Origin: Chrysopilus asiliformis
Taxonomy: Eukaryota > Arthropoda > Insecta > Diptera > Rhagionidae
Direction of reading: 5' to 3'
NCBI GenBank assembly: GCA_964034945.1
Contig: OZ035960.1
Span: 74,011,085 to 74,075,084, forward strand
Length of the DNA stretch: 64,000 nt
The notes beneath the pieces are model-generated. The model was given only the letters and a program-made list of their open reading frames with translations, was not told the DNA's origin and searched no databases. This document shows, piece by piece, positions 1 to 10,140 of the stretch. Made by a program: the position numbers and the translations under genes. Positions within the stretch are counted from its first letter, which is position 1, and each line of letters begins with the position of its first letter.

Positions 1-247
1 CGGCACGCGACCGGGACCTCTGGCGAGAGACATTGCGCCACGCCAAGACCGGAACCGGTTGTAGCACCGAAAGAGAGAGAGAGAGAATCAGAAATAAAAG
101 CGAGATAAATCATAAAAATAAAATAACACAAATATTTATCTCGCTTTTATTTGTGATTCTCTCTCTCTCTCTCTCTCTTTCAACGCTACAACCGGTTTCC
201 GGTCTTGGTCTGCCGCAATGTCTCTCGCCAGAGGTCCCGGTCGCGTG
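1..247. repeat. Foldback (palindromic) MITE
   Basis: Bases 4 to about 110 are the near-perfect reverse complement of about 136 to 247, leaving a short AT-rich loop. The arms include a (GA)n/(CT)n run and the core AAAAGCGAGATAAAT. The right arm is followed by GTGATACACAGC...TTTTTAGTGCA (about 261-308), which recurs in the foldbacks at 3.8-4.1 kb, 13.9-14.1 kb and 37.3-39.1 kb, so they form one family. Open frames here are repeat translations, not genes. The element starts at or before the window edge. Confidence 0.75.
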
Positions 248-346
248 TCGATGTCCTCCAGTTGTGATACACAGCACCCAAAAAAATATTTTTTTCCTTT
301 TTAGTGCATTTTTCAGTACCTACATTTTTTAAAATAATAGTATATT

Positions 347-624
347 ACGCAACAAGGGGCGAAAGTCAACGATTTCAAGAGTGTGAAGTTAGCTGCACGA
401 GCAAAGCGAGGGTAGATATCACACGAGTGAAATCGTTGACTCGCTCCGAGTTGCGTATACAATTTTTCATAACAAATTCATTGAAAATATGACTTGAGAT
501 GCCATTTAAACGCGATTTTCGTATTGCAGAGTAATGCAAACGGGGGTTTGGGGGGAGAAGCCCCATATACGGGGTCCAGGGGCGAAGCCCCGGTCAGGGG
601 GTTCGGGGGGCGAAGCCCCCTGAC
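347..624. repeat. Hairpin plus GGGGCGAAGCCCC palindromes
   Basis: Bases 347-377 pair with 428-456 (core GTCAACGATTTCA / TGAAATCGTTGAC). Then 541-624 carries three G/C palindromes of the form GGGGCGAAGCCCC (about 551-564, 579-591, 606-620) in a locally GC-rich patch unlike its AT-rich surroundings. No protein is supported. Likely a fragment of a GC-biased repetitive element. Confidence 0.5.
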
Positions 625-687
625 TTCAACAGAAGTAAATTTTAAAAGAAACAAAACAACTTTATTCTATAAATTCGTTTTATTACT

Positions 688-1438
688 AAGAAATGTTGGT
701 CAAAACAGATTTTAATTTTTAAATTTCTCTCCTCTGAAATAAAAAATCAACATAACAAAAAATGGAAATCGACAATGCTCAACTAAATCACACTTCGCTC
801 GTGCAGCTGCAGTTCAGTTTCATTCATAAATTTTCGGTTAGAAGCATATATGGCTGTACTGCTTACTCTAGTGTTTTAAGTACTCTAGTGTTTTCTGTCT
901 ATGAAGTTTGTCTTTTGTATTCTGTGCTACGAGAAACACGTCGCGAAAGTACACTTTCGGCACAGTATAAGCAAACTCGAAAATAACCCAATTTACTATG
1001 TAAGAGTAAAAAAGAACATACCATATTCATAGGCAGAAAACACGAGAGCAAACAGCACAGTCATATATGCGTGTAACCGAAAATTTGTAAACAAAAGCGA
1101 CACAGCTGATCGGTATCTTTTGCATTTCGCAATGTGTTTTGCGTGAAATTTAGTCGGCATAAAGATTAAAAGCTAAATAAAATATCAGCGGAATACACGA
1201 AATAGTATGGAAACATACTAAATTATAAACTTTCTGTTTAAATCACTCACTTCATTTCACAGGAAATTGAGAAAAATAATGAAACCGAAATCCACCCGAC
1301 TCGTTTCCCATCAAATCAGAGCAACTGAAAGAAACAATTGCAAAAGGGCATTGCCGTATCTGATTTTTCTGCTGTTGATTTTATATTTCAGAGGAGGGAA
1401 ATTTAAAAATTGAAATCTGTTTTGACCACCATTTCTTA
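688..1438. mobile_element. Non-autonomous element with about 60 bp inverted repeats
   Basis: The left end (688-750) is the reverse complement of 1376-1438, with core TTGGTCAAAACAGATTTTAA and a shared CTCCTCTGAAAT. A second nested pairing inside (about 820-900 with 1030-1090) shows it can fold over most of its length. No transposase frame is visible. Superfamily not assigned because no clear target duplication was found. Confidence 0.55.
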
Positions 1439-1921
1439 TAAAAGTACAAATATTCTTCATTTTAGGTTGAAAATTTTGATAGAAAATTTAAATTGTCAGG
1501 ATATAGTAGAAAAGCAATTAATATCAAATCTTCGGTCCGTCAAAATCATTTTACAAACGACGTGATGCTAATTTCAAAACAATAATGACGTTTGAGAAAA
1601 AATACAGTACCAGTTTGGACTGAATTTCTAATTTTCTATATTCAAACGAACATAATTTGCAACTTATTTTAGAATTGTATTTAATTTCTAAGGCAAAAAA
1701 TACATTTCGCAACTGACTAATCTGGTAACGTCGTTGCGGCTCTCATCTTTAACAGTATATTTCTTTCTCTATTTCACTTTTATTAGATTCCTTTGTGGTC
1801 ATATTGCTTGTTCATTCTTTGTACCCCAAAAATTTAAGATTTTTCTAACCAATTAGAATGCCTAGATTTGGGTATTTCTGGGTTATTCGTTTTCGGTTAC
1901 ACAGGTTATTTTCACATTTAA
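1439..1921. other. AT-rich sequence, no feature recognised
   Basis: No convincing coding sequence, inverted repeat or known element. A short open frame starting at 1858 runs into the TIR of the next element and is judged non-coding. The last five bases (TTTAA, 1917-1921) are the left target duplication of the next MITE. Confidence 0.5.
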
Positions 1922-2386
1922 GAAGCCGCTCCATTACCATGACTTTTTACCACGACAAAAAAATAGAGACACATTTATGTGAAGATGCCTTGGCGAGAAA
2001 GGGAGATAAGAATCAACTGCAAAAATTTGTCGGCAAATGCAAAAATAATTTCCCCTGTTTTTTTATGGCGATTTCTAATACAATCACACATTGTCCCTGT
2101 AAGTAAATAGCAAGCACGGACACATCCAAAGTGTTATTATAGCGTGATGTCATTTTAAAAGCTTTTTCTCCTTCGCATGCATAGTCAAAAGCTTTGTTAC
2201 CATGCCAATTTGATCATTATATTCATAGCATAAGGTTTGATATGATTGCTATAAAATTGTAAAACTGGAAGGGATATCGTTTAACTTGTATTCAGTCATT
2301 CCTATTTAGATCTACATAAGTCTATCTTGCTCTAGTTTCCTGCATTTTTTTGTCATGGTAAAAAGTCATGGTAATGGAGCGGCTCC
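1922..2386. mobile_element. TTAA-type (piggyBac-like) MITE 1
   Basis: About 40 bp terminal inverted repeats: the left begins GAAGCCGCTCCATTACCATG and the right end is its reverse complement with a few changes. TTTAA lies on both sides (1917-1921 and 2387-2391), as expected for TTAA-specific piggyBac-type transposition. It is 465 bp with no coding capacity. The right TTTAA is shared with the next MITE. Confidence 0.7.
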
Positions 2387-2391
2387 TTTAA

Positions 2392-2677
2392 TCATAGTTT
2401 ATACTAGTTAGGAAACGTAGGGCTTTTTACGTGTACCTACGTTGGAGTAAAGATAACCGATATACTCGTGGACGCGGTTTTTTTTTCTTTCGACAGCGGA
2501 AAATTGCATGTGTTGGTGGTGTATGAAAATATGGCTAGGTTTTACATGTGTTGTGTTTTGTTGGTAATTTACGCATAGGAAAGAAAGAAAAACCGCGTCC
2601 AGAGTATATCGGTTATCTTTACTCCAACGTAGGTACACGTAAAAAGCCCTACGTTTCCTAACTAGTATAAACTATGA
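2392..2677. mobile_element. TTAA-type MITE 2 with about 95 bp TIRs
   Basis: The termini begin TCATAGTTTATACTAGTTAG on both strands. The inverted repeats extend about 95 bp with very few mismatches (2392-2487 versus 2586-2677), so the 286 bp element is almost a hairpin. TTTAA flanks it at 2387-2391 and 2678-2682. No transposase. High arm identity suggests recent insertion. Confidence 0.75.
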
Positions 2678-3256
2678 TTTAATGTATGAAGTTTGTTTAC
2701 TGTATACTGTGCTTTCGGTCAGCTATTCGCACTTTCGCCCCTAGGGCCGAAAACGCAACTTTCGACCCGCTACGGAGGCATCGAAAGGCATATTTTCGAT
2801 GCATGTGTTATGAAAAAGCTTTTTTTTTTTAAATATTTTTTTTTAATTTTTTTTTTGTAATATGACTTCAATCGACTAAGGAGTGAGCGGGAAATGTTTT
2901 TTAGGCAAAATTAAGAGGTTGAAATTTTTCATGAATACAATACAGTACAATCGCGATTATATGATCTAATTAATGTTGGGGTGGGTCATATAATCAAGGT
3001 TTTCATATAACCGAGGGTCAAATTTTGTATTTTTTTTTTCAGGCTTCCTTACGTTTAATACAAACAAAGGTTAAAGTGTTAAGTATTTTTAAAAGCTTTT
3101 ATTTAGCTTGCCTTCGTGTCTGTCTGTCTGTTTGTCTGTCTGTCAGATCAAATCTTGCAACCCAATTTTGACCCACTTCCACTTGTCCGATTGACTTGAA
3201 ATTTTGCACACTTATATAAGTCCGATGACAATACAATATTTTCACTACTTCGTCCT

Positions 3257-3760
3257 TGTAAGGATAACGGAAGGTCCTGTAAGGATAACGTGATTATCCT
3301 TTTCTCCAAATTTTCCGGAAAAAAATCTATCCTGGGGGTTTTTGGGGTCGCTGAATCCGAATCTGTCATTAAAAAGTCTGTAAGGATAACGGAAGGTCCT
3401 GTAAGGATAACGTGATTTTCCTTTTCTCCAAATTTTCCGGAAAAAAATCTATTCTGGGGTTTTTGGGGTCGCTGAATCCGAATTTGTCATCAAAAAGTCT
3501 GTAAGGATAACGGAAGGTCCTGTAAGGATAACGTGATTATCCTTTTCTCCAAATTTTCCGGAAAAAAATCTATTGTGGGGTTTTTGGGGTCGCTGAATCC
3601 GAATCTGTCATTAAAAAGTCTGTAAGGATAACGGAATGTCCTGTAAGGATAACGTGATTATCCTTTTTCTCAATTGTTCCGGGAAAAAAAATATTTTGCA
3701 AGTTTTGGGGTTCGCTGAATACGATTCTCAAGTTAAAAAGCCTGTAAGGACATCTCAAAT
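3257..3760. repeat. 121-122 bp tandem satellite, about four units
   Basis: The motif TGTAAGGATAACGG begins at 3257, 3379, 3500 and 3621, and a decayed TGTAAGGA occurs at 3743, giving a 121-122 bp period. Each unit has a duplicated TGTAAGGATAACG, a TTTTCCGGAAAA core and GGGGTTTTTGGGGTCGCTGAAT. The same monomer occurs in reverse orientation at 42.33-42.82 kb and singly near 20.37, 33.43, 39.65 and 56.46 kb. Confidence 0.85.
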
Positions 3761-3838
3761 GTAAAGCTATATATTCGAAGACTAAAAAGAACAAAATAAA
3801 AAAAAATAAAAAAAAATAAAAAAATTTTTTTTAAAAAA

Positions 3839-4099
3839 AGCTTTTATTAAAAAAAATGCACTAAAAAGAAAAAAATAATTTTCTGGACGCTGTGTATCAC
3901 AAATATAAAAGCTTTTAAAAAGCGAGATAAAGCATAAAACAATAAAATAAACAAATATAAAAGCTTTTAAAAAGCGAGATAAATGTTTATTTTATTGTTT
4001 TATGCTTTATCTCGCTTTTTAAAAGCTTTTATATTTGTGATACACAGCGTCCAGAAAATTATTTTTTTCTTTTTAGTGCATTTTTTTTAATAAAAGCTT
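3839..4099. repeat. Foldback MITE (same family as 1-247)
   Basis: Bases 3839-3955 and 3984-4099 are nearly perfect reverse complements with a 28 bp spacer. The arms contain TGCACTAAAAAGAAAAAAAT, GCTGTGTATCAC and AAAAAGCGAGATAAA, all shared with the palindrome at the window start. It lies inside the Tigger element and therefore inserted later, unless it was carried by it. Confidence 0.75.
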
Positions 4100-4200
4100 T
4101 TTTTAAAATTTTTTTTTTTATTTTTTTAATCTTCTCACAAACATTTATATTTTGTTAAAGTACTTTAATCAATTTTGTTGTCTAATGCTGCTTATTTTTG

Positions 4201-4449
4201 TTAAAACAGCTTTTTTTTAAGTCTTTGCAGCGTTCCGATCTCTGTTGAGTCAACGTCGTTCTCAACAGCCCAATCCATTGCAATATTGAGAGCTTTGATC
4301 GCCTTTGTTTGGGTGATAATTTTTTTCAAAGTAAAAATTTCGTCATCCTCACTTTGCTGACAATCGTCTTCATCTACACTAAAATCTTCAACGAGATCTG
4401 GAATATCATTTGTCCAAGCATTAAGCTCAAAGTTCACTGCATCCTCCTT
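4201..4449 (-). pseudogene. Tigger/jerky-type transposase, C-terminal fragment
   Basis: About 80 codons on the minus strand, ending at the TAA at 4201. The peptide is acidic (run EDFSVDEDDCQQSEDDE) and ends in a helix rich in Lys/Leu, as in the tails of Tigger/jerky (DDE, CENP-B-like) transposases. There is no ATG: the frame opens upstream without a start and the DNA-binding and catalytic domains are missing. Assigned mainly from its position inside the TA-flanked element 2943-4613, so moderate confidence. Non-functional. Confidence 0.5.
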
Positions 4450-4613
4450 TAAAAAAAATTCAGTTATTTACTCGCAATAATATCGATGATCACATAATCG
4501 AGGTTTTTTCGATTCGCAATGATCATATAATTGAGGCTTCATACAAATTTTTGGGCAGTCATATAACCGCGAGGTTCATATAATCGCGAGTACATATAAT
4601 CGCGATTGTACTG

Positions 4614-5409
4614 TACTTTTTTTATATACTTCGTAGAAAGTAAAAACACACATTTATTTCTTCTTGCTGAAACAGTCGAATTATAATTTGAATTGTACAA
4701 AAAAAATTTTGGTTTTCATGAAAGTTGTAAAATTTGCAACTAAATATGCATTTATATGCAAATATGCACTAAAGTGTCAAATATGCGAAATATGCAACAA
4801 GTGACCTTCATTCGCTTCTAAACTTATTGATTCGGATGAATAAAAAACTCCCGGAGCCGAAGTCATAACGAGAAGAAATATGCAAATGCATATTTTTGAC
4901 AGCCCTAGTTATTATCTAATCCATATTCATAATGAGTAGGAGCATTATTCCGCGTGATATTCAAAAATGCACGCTTAAGGTCTATTCACATAGAACATCC
5001 GATCCGAAAAAAATTATTTCTAAAATCAAAATTTACGATCCTACGAACAAAGTTATATCCAAAAATTACATCTATGATAACCGGAATAGTTAAGCCCAAG
5101 TATGCGAACTCAAAAATCACAATATTAGCGGTTAAGTATATTTATTATATTTATAATAGGTTAGCGTATCTGTCTGTCTGTTCGCTTAAACTCGGGAACC
5201 ACTGAACCGATTTGGATGAAACTTTCAGGGGATCTTACTACCGAGCGGTTTTTAGACCATGGGTCATCCCAGGGTTCCTCTTCTTTCATACAATTTTTTT
5301 CGATTGATGGATGTTGGTTTCTATTTTTTTGTCTGTTCGTCTATAACTTGAAGCCACCGGATCGATATGGACGATACTTTGAAAGGATTATTGGCATTAA
5401 GGGGTGGGT
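4614..5409. other. AT-rich region with repeat debris
   Basis: 4740-4880 has several ATGCAAATATGC-type motifs. Around 5165-5290, TGTCTGTCTGTTCGCTTAAA followed by a GGAACCACTGAACCGATTTG-type block resembles text found in non-autonomous elements of many insects. No gene is supported; open frames at 4954-5205 and 5216-5431 have no family resemblance. Confidence 0.4.
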
Positions 5410-5419
5410 TTTAATGACC

Positions 5420-5640
5420 AAACTGACCTGACAGACCAGACTGACTAGACTGACAAGACTTACGAGACTGACAAGACTTACGAGACTGACCAGACCATTG
5501 CATGTCATCGCATAACATCGCATCTCATCGCATGCCAACACTTCCCGACTAACCAGACAGACAAGGCATCGCATCACAGGTAATCGTATTATATCGTATA
5601 CCATAGCATCTTATTGCATACCATCACATCGCATGAAAAA
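5420..5640. repeat. Degenerate short tandem repeats
   Basis: Two adjoining simple arrays: GACTGACAAGACTTACGA-type 10-mers (about 5425-5495), then CATCGCATAACATCGCATCT-type 9-11-mers (about 5498-5635). The frame read through them on the minus strand (VSLVSLV...) is repeat translation, not a protein. Confidence 0.7.
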
Positions 5641-6312
5641 CTATCAGATTTTATATTTGGACAAAATATATCACTTGAAAATATTTATGAATTTGCAGAA
5701 AAGGTAATATTATGTCCAAAAAATGAAGATTGTGATAAAAAAATGAAGATATTTTGAATAAAATCAATTTAGAATTAAAACAATATCACAGTATTGATGT
5801 CATCGAGTACGATGATGAAAATGAACGAAATAATTTTCCAATTGATTTCATTAATAGTCTCACTCCATCTGAATTGCCTTTGCACACATTATCTATAAAA
5901 GTTGGTTCTATAATCATACTTTTGAGGAATTTAAATGTAAAACATGGTTTGCGTAATGGGACTCGATTAATAATCAGATGTCTAATGCCACATGTGATTG
6001 ATGCTGAAATATTGACTGGATATCATAAAGGGGAAAGAATTTTCATTTCCAAAATAAGTTTAGGAAATTTCCTATTAAATTAGCATTTGCGGTGACTATA
6101 AATAAAGCACATGGTCAAACCTTTGATTAATTTGGTATTTATTTATCCAATCCTGTCTTTAGTCATGGTCATATTTATGTGACATACTCTAAAGTGCGAG
6201 CTAAAAAAAATCTGAAGATACAAATTATAGCATCAGAAAACCAAGGTTTCTTAATAAAGAAATCAAAACATGGTTTTATACTAAATATTGTTTGTAAAGA
6301 AGTTCTTTTGTA
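5640..6312 (+). pseudogene. Helitron helicase (PIF1-like), C-terminal relic
   Basis: A run of open frames carries the end of the PIF1-family helicase of Helitron transposons. First comes an ILAPKN-like stretch read as VILCPKNEDCDK (about 5700-5745). From 5754 the frame has LNSLTPSELPLH, LKVGSIIILLRN-like and GLRNGTRLIIR blocks, then a VIDAEILTGYHKGERIFI block, all typical of the last helicase motifs. After 6083 the frame breaks. The remaining pieces corresponding to INKAHGQTF, SHGHIYV and the SKVR motif continue in other frames to about 6215. In an active element this enzyme unwinds DNA during rolling-circle transposition. Several frameshifts and the missing Rep domain show it is dead. No clean CTRR end was identified. 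Confidence 0.75.
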
Positions 6313-6370
6313 AAACCTAATAATATCTAAAATTTATTGCGTAAGCTTTATTGAAATGTGTAGATTGTTA

Positions 6371-6437
6371 TATTAAACATAACAAAAGCTATAATTGCCA
6401 ATCTGGCAATTATTGAACACCCATATAATGATATGGC
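6371..6437 (+). repeat. Family A terminal fragment (hairpin end)
   Basis: Matches one end of family A: ACATAACAAAAGCTATAATT, the hairpin ATTGCC-AATCT-GGCAAT, then a decayed CCCGTATGGTGA. The rest is absent; the Harbinger-type element at 6441 starts just after it. See 37617-38161 for a full copy. Confidence 0.7.
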
Positions 6438-6440
6438 ATT

Positions 6441-7309
6441 CACCCTTGTTCTGAGATACGGCGTTAGGCAGCTAAACGTAACGCATTCGATTCGATTCGC
6501 AACGTGATCGGTGTTTTGAAGGCTACGTTCTTTGATTAAAACAACGACAAGCATCGCATGATAAAGAACTGTCAAAAATCAGCTGGTTTGTATCTGGGTT
6601 GATAGCCATTTCATTGCAACTTTTGAAAGCAAAACATGGATTTCACGGTGCCAATTTATTTATTATTGAGGCAGCAGGAGATAAACTCCTAGCTGGAGCA
6701 AAGAGTTTTTCCGAGAAGTTCTTCGAACGCCATGAATTTAAATGAAGAAGCGTGAGTACATAGAAAAAGTGTAACTTTCAATTCATATAAATTTTTTTCC
6801 TAGCTTTAGGAAGGATTTTCGGCTGAGCAAAACATCATTTTTATATATTCTGAGGAAAGCCTTTTTTGGTAGTCCCAAGCTGGATAATTTATCTGAACCT
6901 CTCCACTGGTTTTCGTGAGTAGCCCTTCGCTATATCAGGGTGCTCCTTCATTGCATCAATCAAATAGTTGAACTGGGAATTATTTGTTGAATTTTTATTT
7001 CCACTCCTATTTGACAAATACACTTGTTGTTTCATACTTAAATATATATTTCCATTATTTTCGACTAACATTTTAATTGATCACAAAACTTACAAAACCT
7101 GAAACTGTCTGCAATATTTAAACCTCAAATAATTTAACCTCAAATATCAGCTCCTGGTGAATCGCAGAACAACGAAAATCGAATCAAATTGAATGCGTTG
7201 CTCTCAAGTAGGGCACTGCGTATTCAAGAACAACGAAAATGGGATATCGAGTACTGATCGAGTAAATACCGAACAAATTAACGTAACGCCGTATCTCAGA
7301 ACAAGGGTG
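6441..7309. mobile_element. Harbinger-type derivative, 869 bp
   Basis: Terminal inverted repeats CACCCTTGTTCTGAGATACG (6441) and its reverse complement ending at 7309 extend about 26 bp. A 3 bp ATT repeat lies at both edges (6438-6440, 7310-7312). Short target duplications and an internal fragment resembling the Myb/SANT- or MADF-like second protein of PIF/Harbinger elements (6889-7071) support the assignment. The transposase is absent, so it would need one in trans. Confidence 0.6.
6889..7071 (-). pseudogene. Harbinger accessory (SANT/MADF-like) protein fragment
   Basis: A 60-codon minus-strand frame contains FNYLIDAMKEHPDIAKGYSR, the pattern 'F..L...M..HP.IAKG' seen at the start of the trihelix/SANT-like DNA-binding protein encoded by PIF/Harbinger transposons. 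A sibling peptide (FAALLEAMKESPGMAKG) occurs at 32062-32150 next to a Harbinger transposase relic, which supports the link. Both lack the rest of the domain. Truncated, probably non-functional. Confidence 0.5.
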
Positions 7310-7389
7310 ATTGTTCTTCTGAGCTCTTTATATCTCTCTACGCTTGCCCGCGTTTGTTTAAGTTGCTGCAATTCTCGGTATGCAGTCCA

Positions 7390-9089
7390 GTTATTAGTTT
7401 TCATTCATAATCGAACCAGTCGTTCCGATCTGGTCTACGACTGAAGCCTAAGATGGACACGGCTGATTCAATGACAATATCTCGGATGCGGGTCCAGGTG
7501 TTTTCGGTTTCGGGCTCCTCTCCTTCGAGGTTTTAAATGAGAGCGGACTCAACGGATCTGCCATAGTTCCGTATGACAATTTCGTTCTTTAGAGCAGCCG
7601 TGTTGAGTCTCACCTGATTTCCATGCATAATCTTTGACTTTTTCTGTAGCGCAATCCTTGCTTGAACCACTACACCAGGGGTCATCAAAGTAACTTTCGC
7701 TCCCTTTACAATCAAAATTTATAACCACTACAAATTAAAATACAGTTCAATGAAACACAACCTTCCACGGCAATGGCTTGACACGACTGATTTGAAATTA
7801 AATGCATCATGCTAATAATGCAACGATTCCAACTCAAAGTACGATTCGTTTTATTCCTGCGATCCGAAGCCGCAACACACAAGCATTACAGCACACAATA
7901 AAAGGTCGATTATAGTGGCTACGCTGTTAACATGTTGGCTACTAGCCAAAAAAATGCTTACTCCGCTAGTATACACTGGGAAAAAACGCAAAAATCATTT
8001 CTGTACAATGTGAGTCACCAGTGAACACAAGATCAATACAGACAAAAACGAACGAATCGAATAAAATATAACGGAAAAAACTTACCACAACAAATTTTTC
8101 ACATTAAATATGCTCCACACAAAAAAACCCCCTTTGTACCGCACGAGCGACTGCACTCAACCATGGAACTTGAGAAACTAACGGCAATGACAATAGTGTG
8201 TGTACACCGGTGACTTACATTGTCCCTGTGGGTGACACGCTGCGATCACCGGTGACTCACATGGTAGCCAACGTGTTAAAGCCAATCTGTCTGGTGAGCC
8301 AGCCGAGCCACCAGCTGATGATGCCTGCACTACATCAACAAGATAGTGATCCGGGTCGATATTGGCACCGCGGTATGTCCTTATCTGCATCAGGCTCGAA
8401 TAGTGGCGGCGGTCTATCAACACGTGGTCTATTTGGTTGCGAGTGACCCCGCCCGGTGATACCCAGGTGGCCTTGTGGACATCTTTTCGCGCAAACCATG
8501 TACTACCAACGACCGAATTCTTAGATGCTGCTAGCTCTATTGTCCGTTGCCCAACGTCATTGGTGTCCTCATGCAAAATATAAGTGCCAATGTATCTCCT
8601 GAATATTGGCTCTCGTCTTACTTTGGCGTTGAAATCACCAAAAATGATTTTAACGTCACTCCTTGGACAGGCGTGTAGGAGAGTGCATAGTCTATCTGAT
8701 ACAGCTTCGAATCCGATAATAGTAGACTTCATTCTATTGCCAACTAAAAAGCCTTCTCCGAGCATGTGGTATTTTGCACGGCCGCAATAATAGAGATCAT
8801 ACCCGCGCTTCTTTAAAACACCACTTCCTGTCCATCTCATCTCCTGCAACGCGGTGATATCGACTCTATATTGTGACAGGGTATCGGCTAATTGCTGTAA
8901 ATCTCTGGCTCTGTACAGAGAACGCACGTTCCATGAGAAAATTCGTAACCCATTATTCTGTTGCCTGGGTCGTTGCTGTAGATCCAGTCTAGTTCCAAAA
9001 TTATTGTTGGAAGTGACTAGCTCCTTCGTGTTTTTACGCTGCACACCCGGTTGGGTCCCGAAGGAACTTGTTAAGTCCAGCACTTGCAA
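7390..9089 (-). pseudogene. RTE-type LINE, endonuclease region, broken
   Basis: On the minus strand 8178-9089 encodes the apurinic endonuclease of an RTE-like non-LTR retrotransposon. It shows the start LRIFSWNVRSLYRARDLQQL, the catalytic-Glu motif TALQEMRW, GDFNAKV, and NQIDHVLIDRRH before DPDHYLV (the D..H box). A stretch between the SDRLCTL motif and PRSDVKI is missing, so the domain is internally deleted. The frame continues after the TTAA MITE (7931-8275) and a stretch of unclear origin. 7533-7715 carries an RLNTAALKNEIV block, and after a stop EGEEPETENTWTRIRDIV and SRRPDRNDW follow (about 7390-7530), as normally seen between endonuclease and RT. No RT is present. The element is 5'-derived, deleted and frameshifted. 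Confidence 0.8.
7931..8275. mobile_element. TTAA-flanked MITE 3 inside the RTE LINE
   Basis: TTAA at 7927-7930 and 8276-8279 flanks inverted ends CATGTTGGCTAC and GTAGCCAACGTG. Subterminal GTGAGTCACC / GGTGACTCAC motifs also pair. It is 345 bp, non-coding, and interrupts the RTE reading frame, so it is younger than that LINE. The ends differ from MITEs 1 and 2, so this is a different TTAA family. Confidence 0.65.
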
Positions 9090-9099
9090 TCCTAGCCTA

Positions 9100-9397
9100 C
9101 TGTTTGGACATAAGGTCTATCTAGCGAATCGGTCAGGATCTACCTTGAACTAGCTCACCCCGCAGCTACCCTCCAGACGGGTTTGAGACCGTCACAGGTG
9201 GAGTTAATTCAATACGTATTAAATGTTGTTAAAAACTGCACTATCTAATTATCGGATTTGTAGTTACATTTGGAGTGCATTGGTCATTGAGTTGAAGCGA
9301 ATGCATCTCCGACGAAAATACTTGCTGCTGTCCGTTCTCCGTAAGTGAAACTCCCGCGCTGATTTTTGAAATAATCTCATAAAACGCAAAAACCCTT
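9100..9397. other. No gene recognised; short first-exon-like frame
   Basis: Mostly unassigned. At 9301 an ATG opens a 14-codon Arg/Leu-rich frame (MHLRRKYLLLSVL) that runs straight into a consensus splice donor GTAAGTG at 9342. This could be a tiny first exon, for example of a DNA transposon or host gene, but no partner exon was found. Confidence 0.25.
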
Positions 9398-10050
9398 TTT
9401 TTTATAGTTTCAGCCAGAGCTTAGAGGAAGACCCTTTAATGCCAAAGCATAGCTTAGGATGGTCGGAAGAACGAAAGATATCGGTTAATGTTCTCCTTGA
9501 ACTTTTGTCGGTTTATAGTCCGGGGAAACACATCGAATGGTAAATCGTCCCAAAGTGTTGTTGTTCGCTTAAACTTTACAGTAGGAAAAGGGGGAGATTC
9601 AAGGAAAAAGTCGTGCGCGCGTGCAGCTGCATGAGAAGATCTAGGGAAAACATACCGTGGAGGAATAAGTTGGGAAATTTCGGTGGAACACTTCCCATGA
9701 AAATATCTATAGAATTTGCTGAGTACCCCAACAGAGCCACGATGCTCGAGAGACGGTAATAAATCTGTCAAAGACTAGTCTCCAATTAGTCGGAACGCTC
9801 GTTTTTGAATTCGGTTCAGCAGTTGCAGAACAGTTTTTGGTGCTCCAGCCTAAATGTGCGAATTATACTCAAGGCTCAGTCGAATGTAGATCATTTAGAT
9901 GCTAAGGACGTCGATTGGTGTGAAATATTTTTTGCAATGTCCTAGAAAGCCTAGGCTGCGATGTTACTTTTCCAATTTTGAAAATATTATTGATATCTTG
10001 GAGTTTCTCGTTTATTTCGATGTCCAGCATTCTGATGTTTTTAGGCCCAT
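9398..10050 (-). pseudogene. LINE (CR1/L2/Jockey-type) ORF2, C-terminal tail
   Basis: The minus strand encodes the region after the RT domain. It includes LEYNSHIWAGAPKTVLQLLN with a stop upstream, NRIQKRAFRLIGD, a stop, then (9454-9771) SLEHRGSVGVLSKFYRYFHG, a KRTTTLWDDLPFDVFP motif and KFKENINRYL. The order 'Y.S..W.GAP...L...Q.RA.R..GD...LEHRR.V..LS.FYRY.HG' is the standard 3' end of many insect LINEs. The 3' end TTTATAGTTTCAGCCAGAGC (9402-9423, as read on +) recurs at 10.7 and 53.2 kb. 5'-truncated with stops, so dead. Exact clade not settled. Confidence 0.75.
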
Positions 10051-10140
10051 TAATGCACTCATTTTTCACATTTCATCGACAACAGTATTGATTAGTTAAT
10101 AATGATTCTTTTCGGCCGTATTATTTGTTGAATTCCTGGT

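Larger units (their letters stand above)
2943..4613 (-). mobile_element. Tigger/pogo-like DNA transposon remnant
   Basis: The ends are inverted repeats, CAGTACAATCGCGATTATAT at 2943 and its reverse complement ending at 4613, flanked by TA (2941-2942, 4614-4615). CAGT-starting ends and TA duplication fit the pogo/Tigger branch of IS630-Tc1-mariner. A transposase C-terminus remains at 4201-4449. The middle is occupied by a 121-122 bp satellite (3257-3760) and a foldback (3839-4099), which have replaced most of the transposase. Confidence 0.7.

Noticed and set aside
5341..5604. VSLVSLV-repeat protein
   Set aside because: Product of a degenerate simple repeat, no start context and no homology.
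5640..6437. Helitron helicase relic and adjacent family A end as one Helentron
   Set aside because: The family A hairpin (its 3' end by DINE-1 analogy) points the wrong way relative to the helicase, so the adjacency looks accidental.
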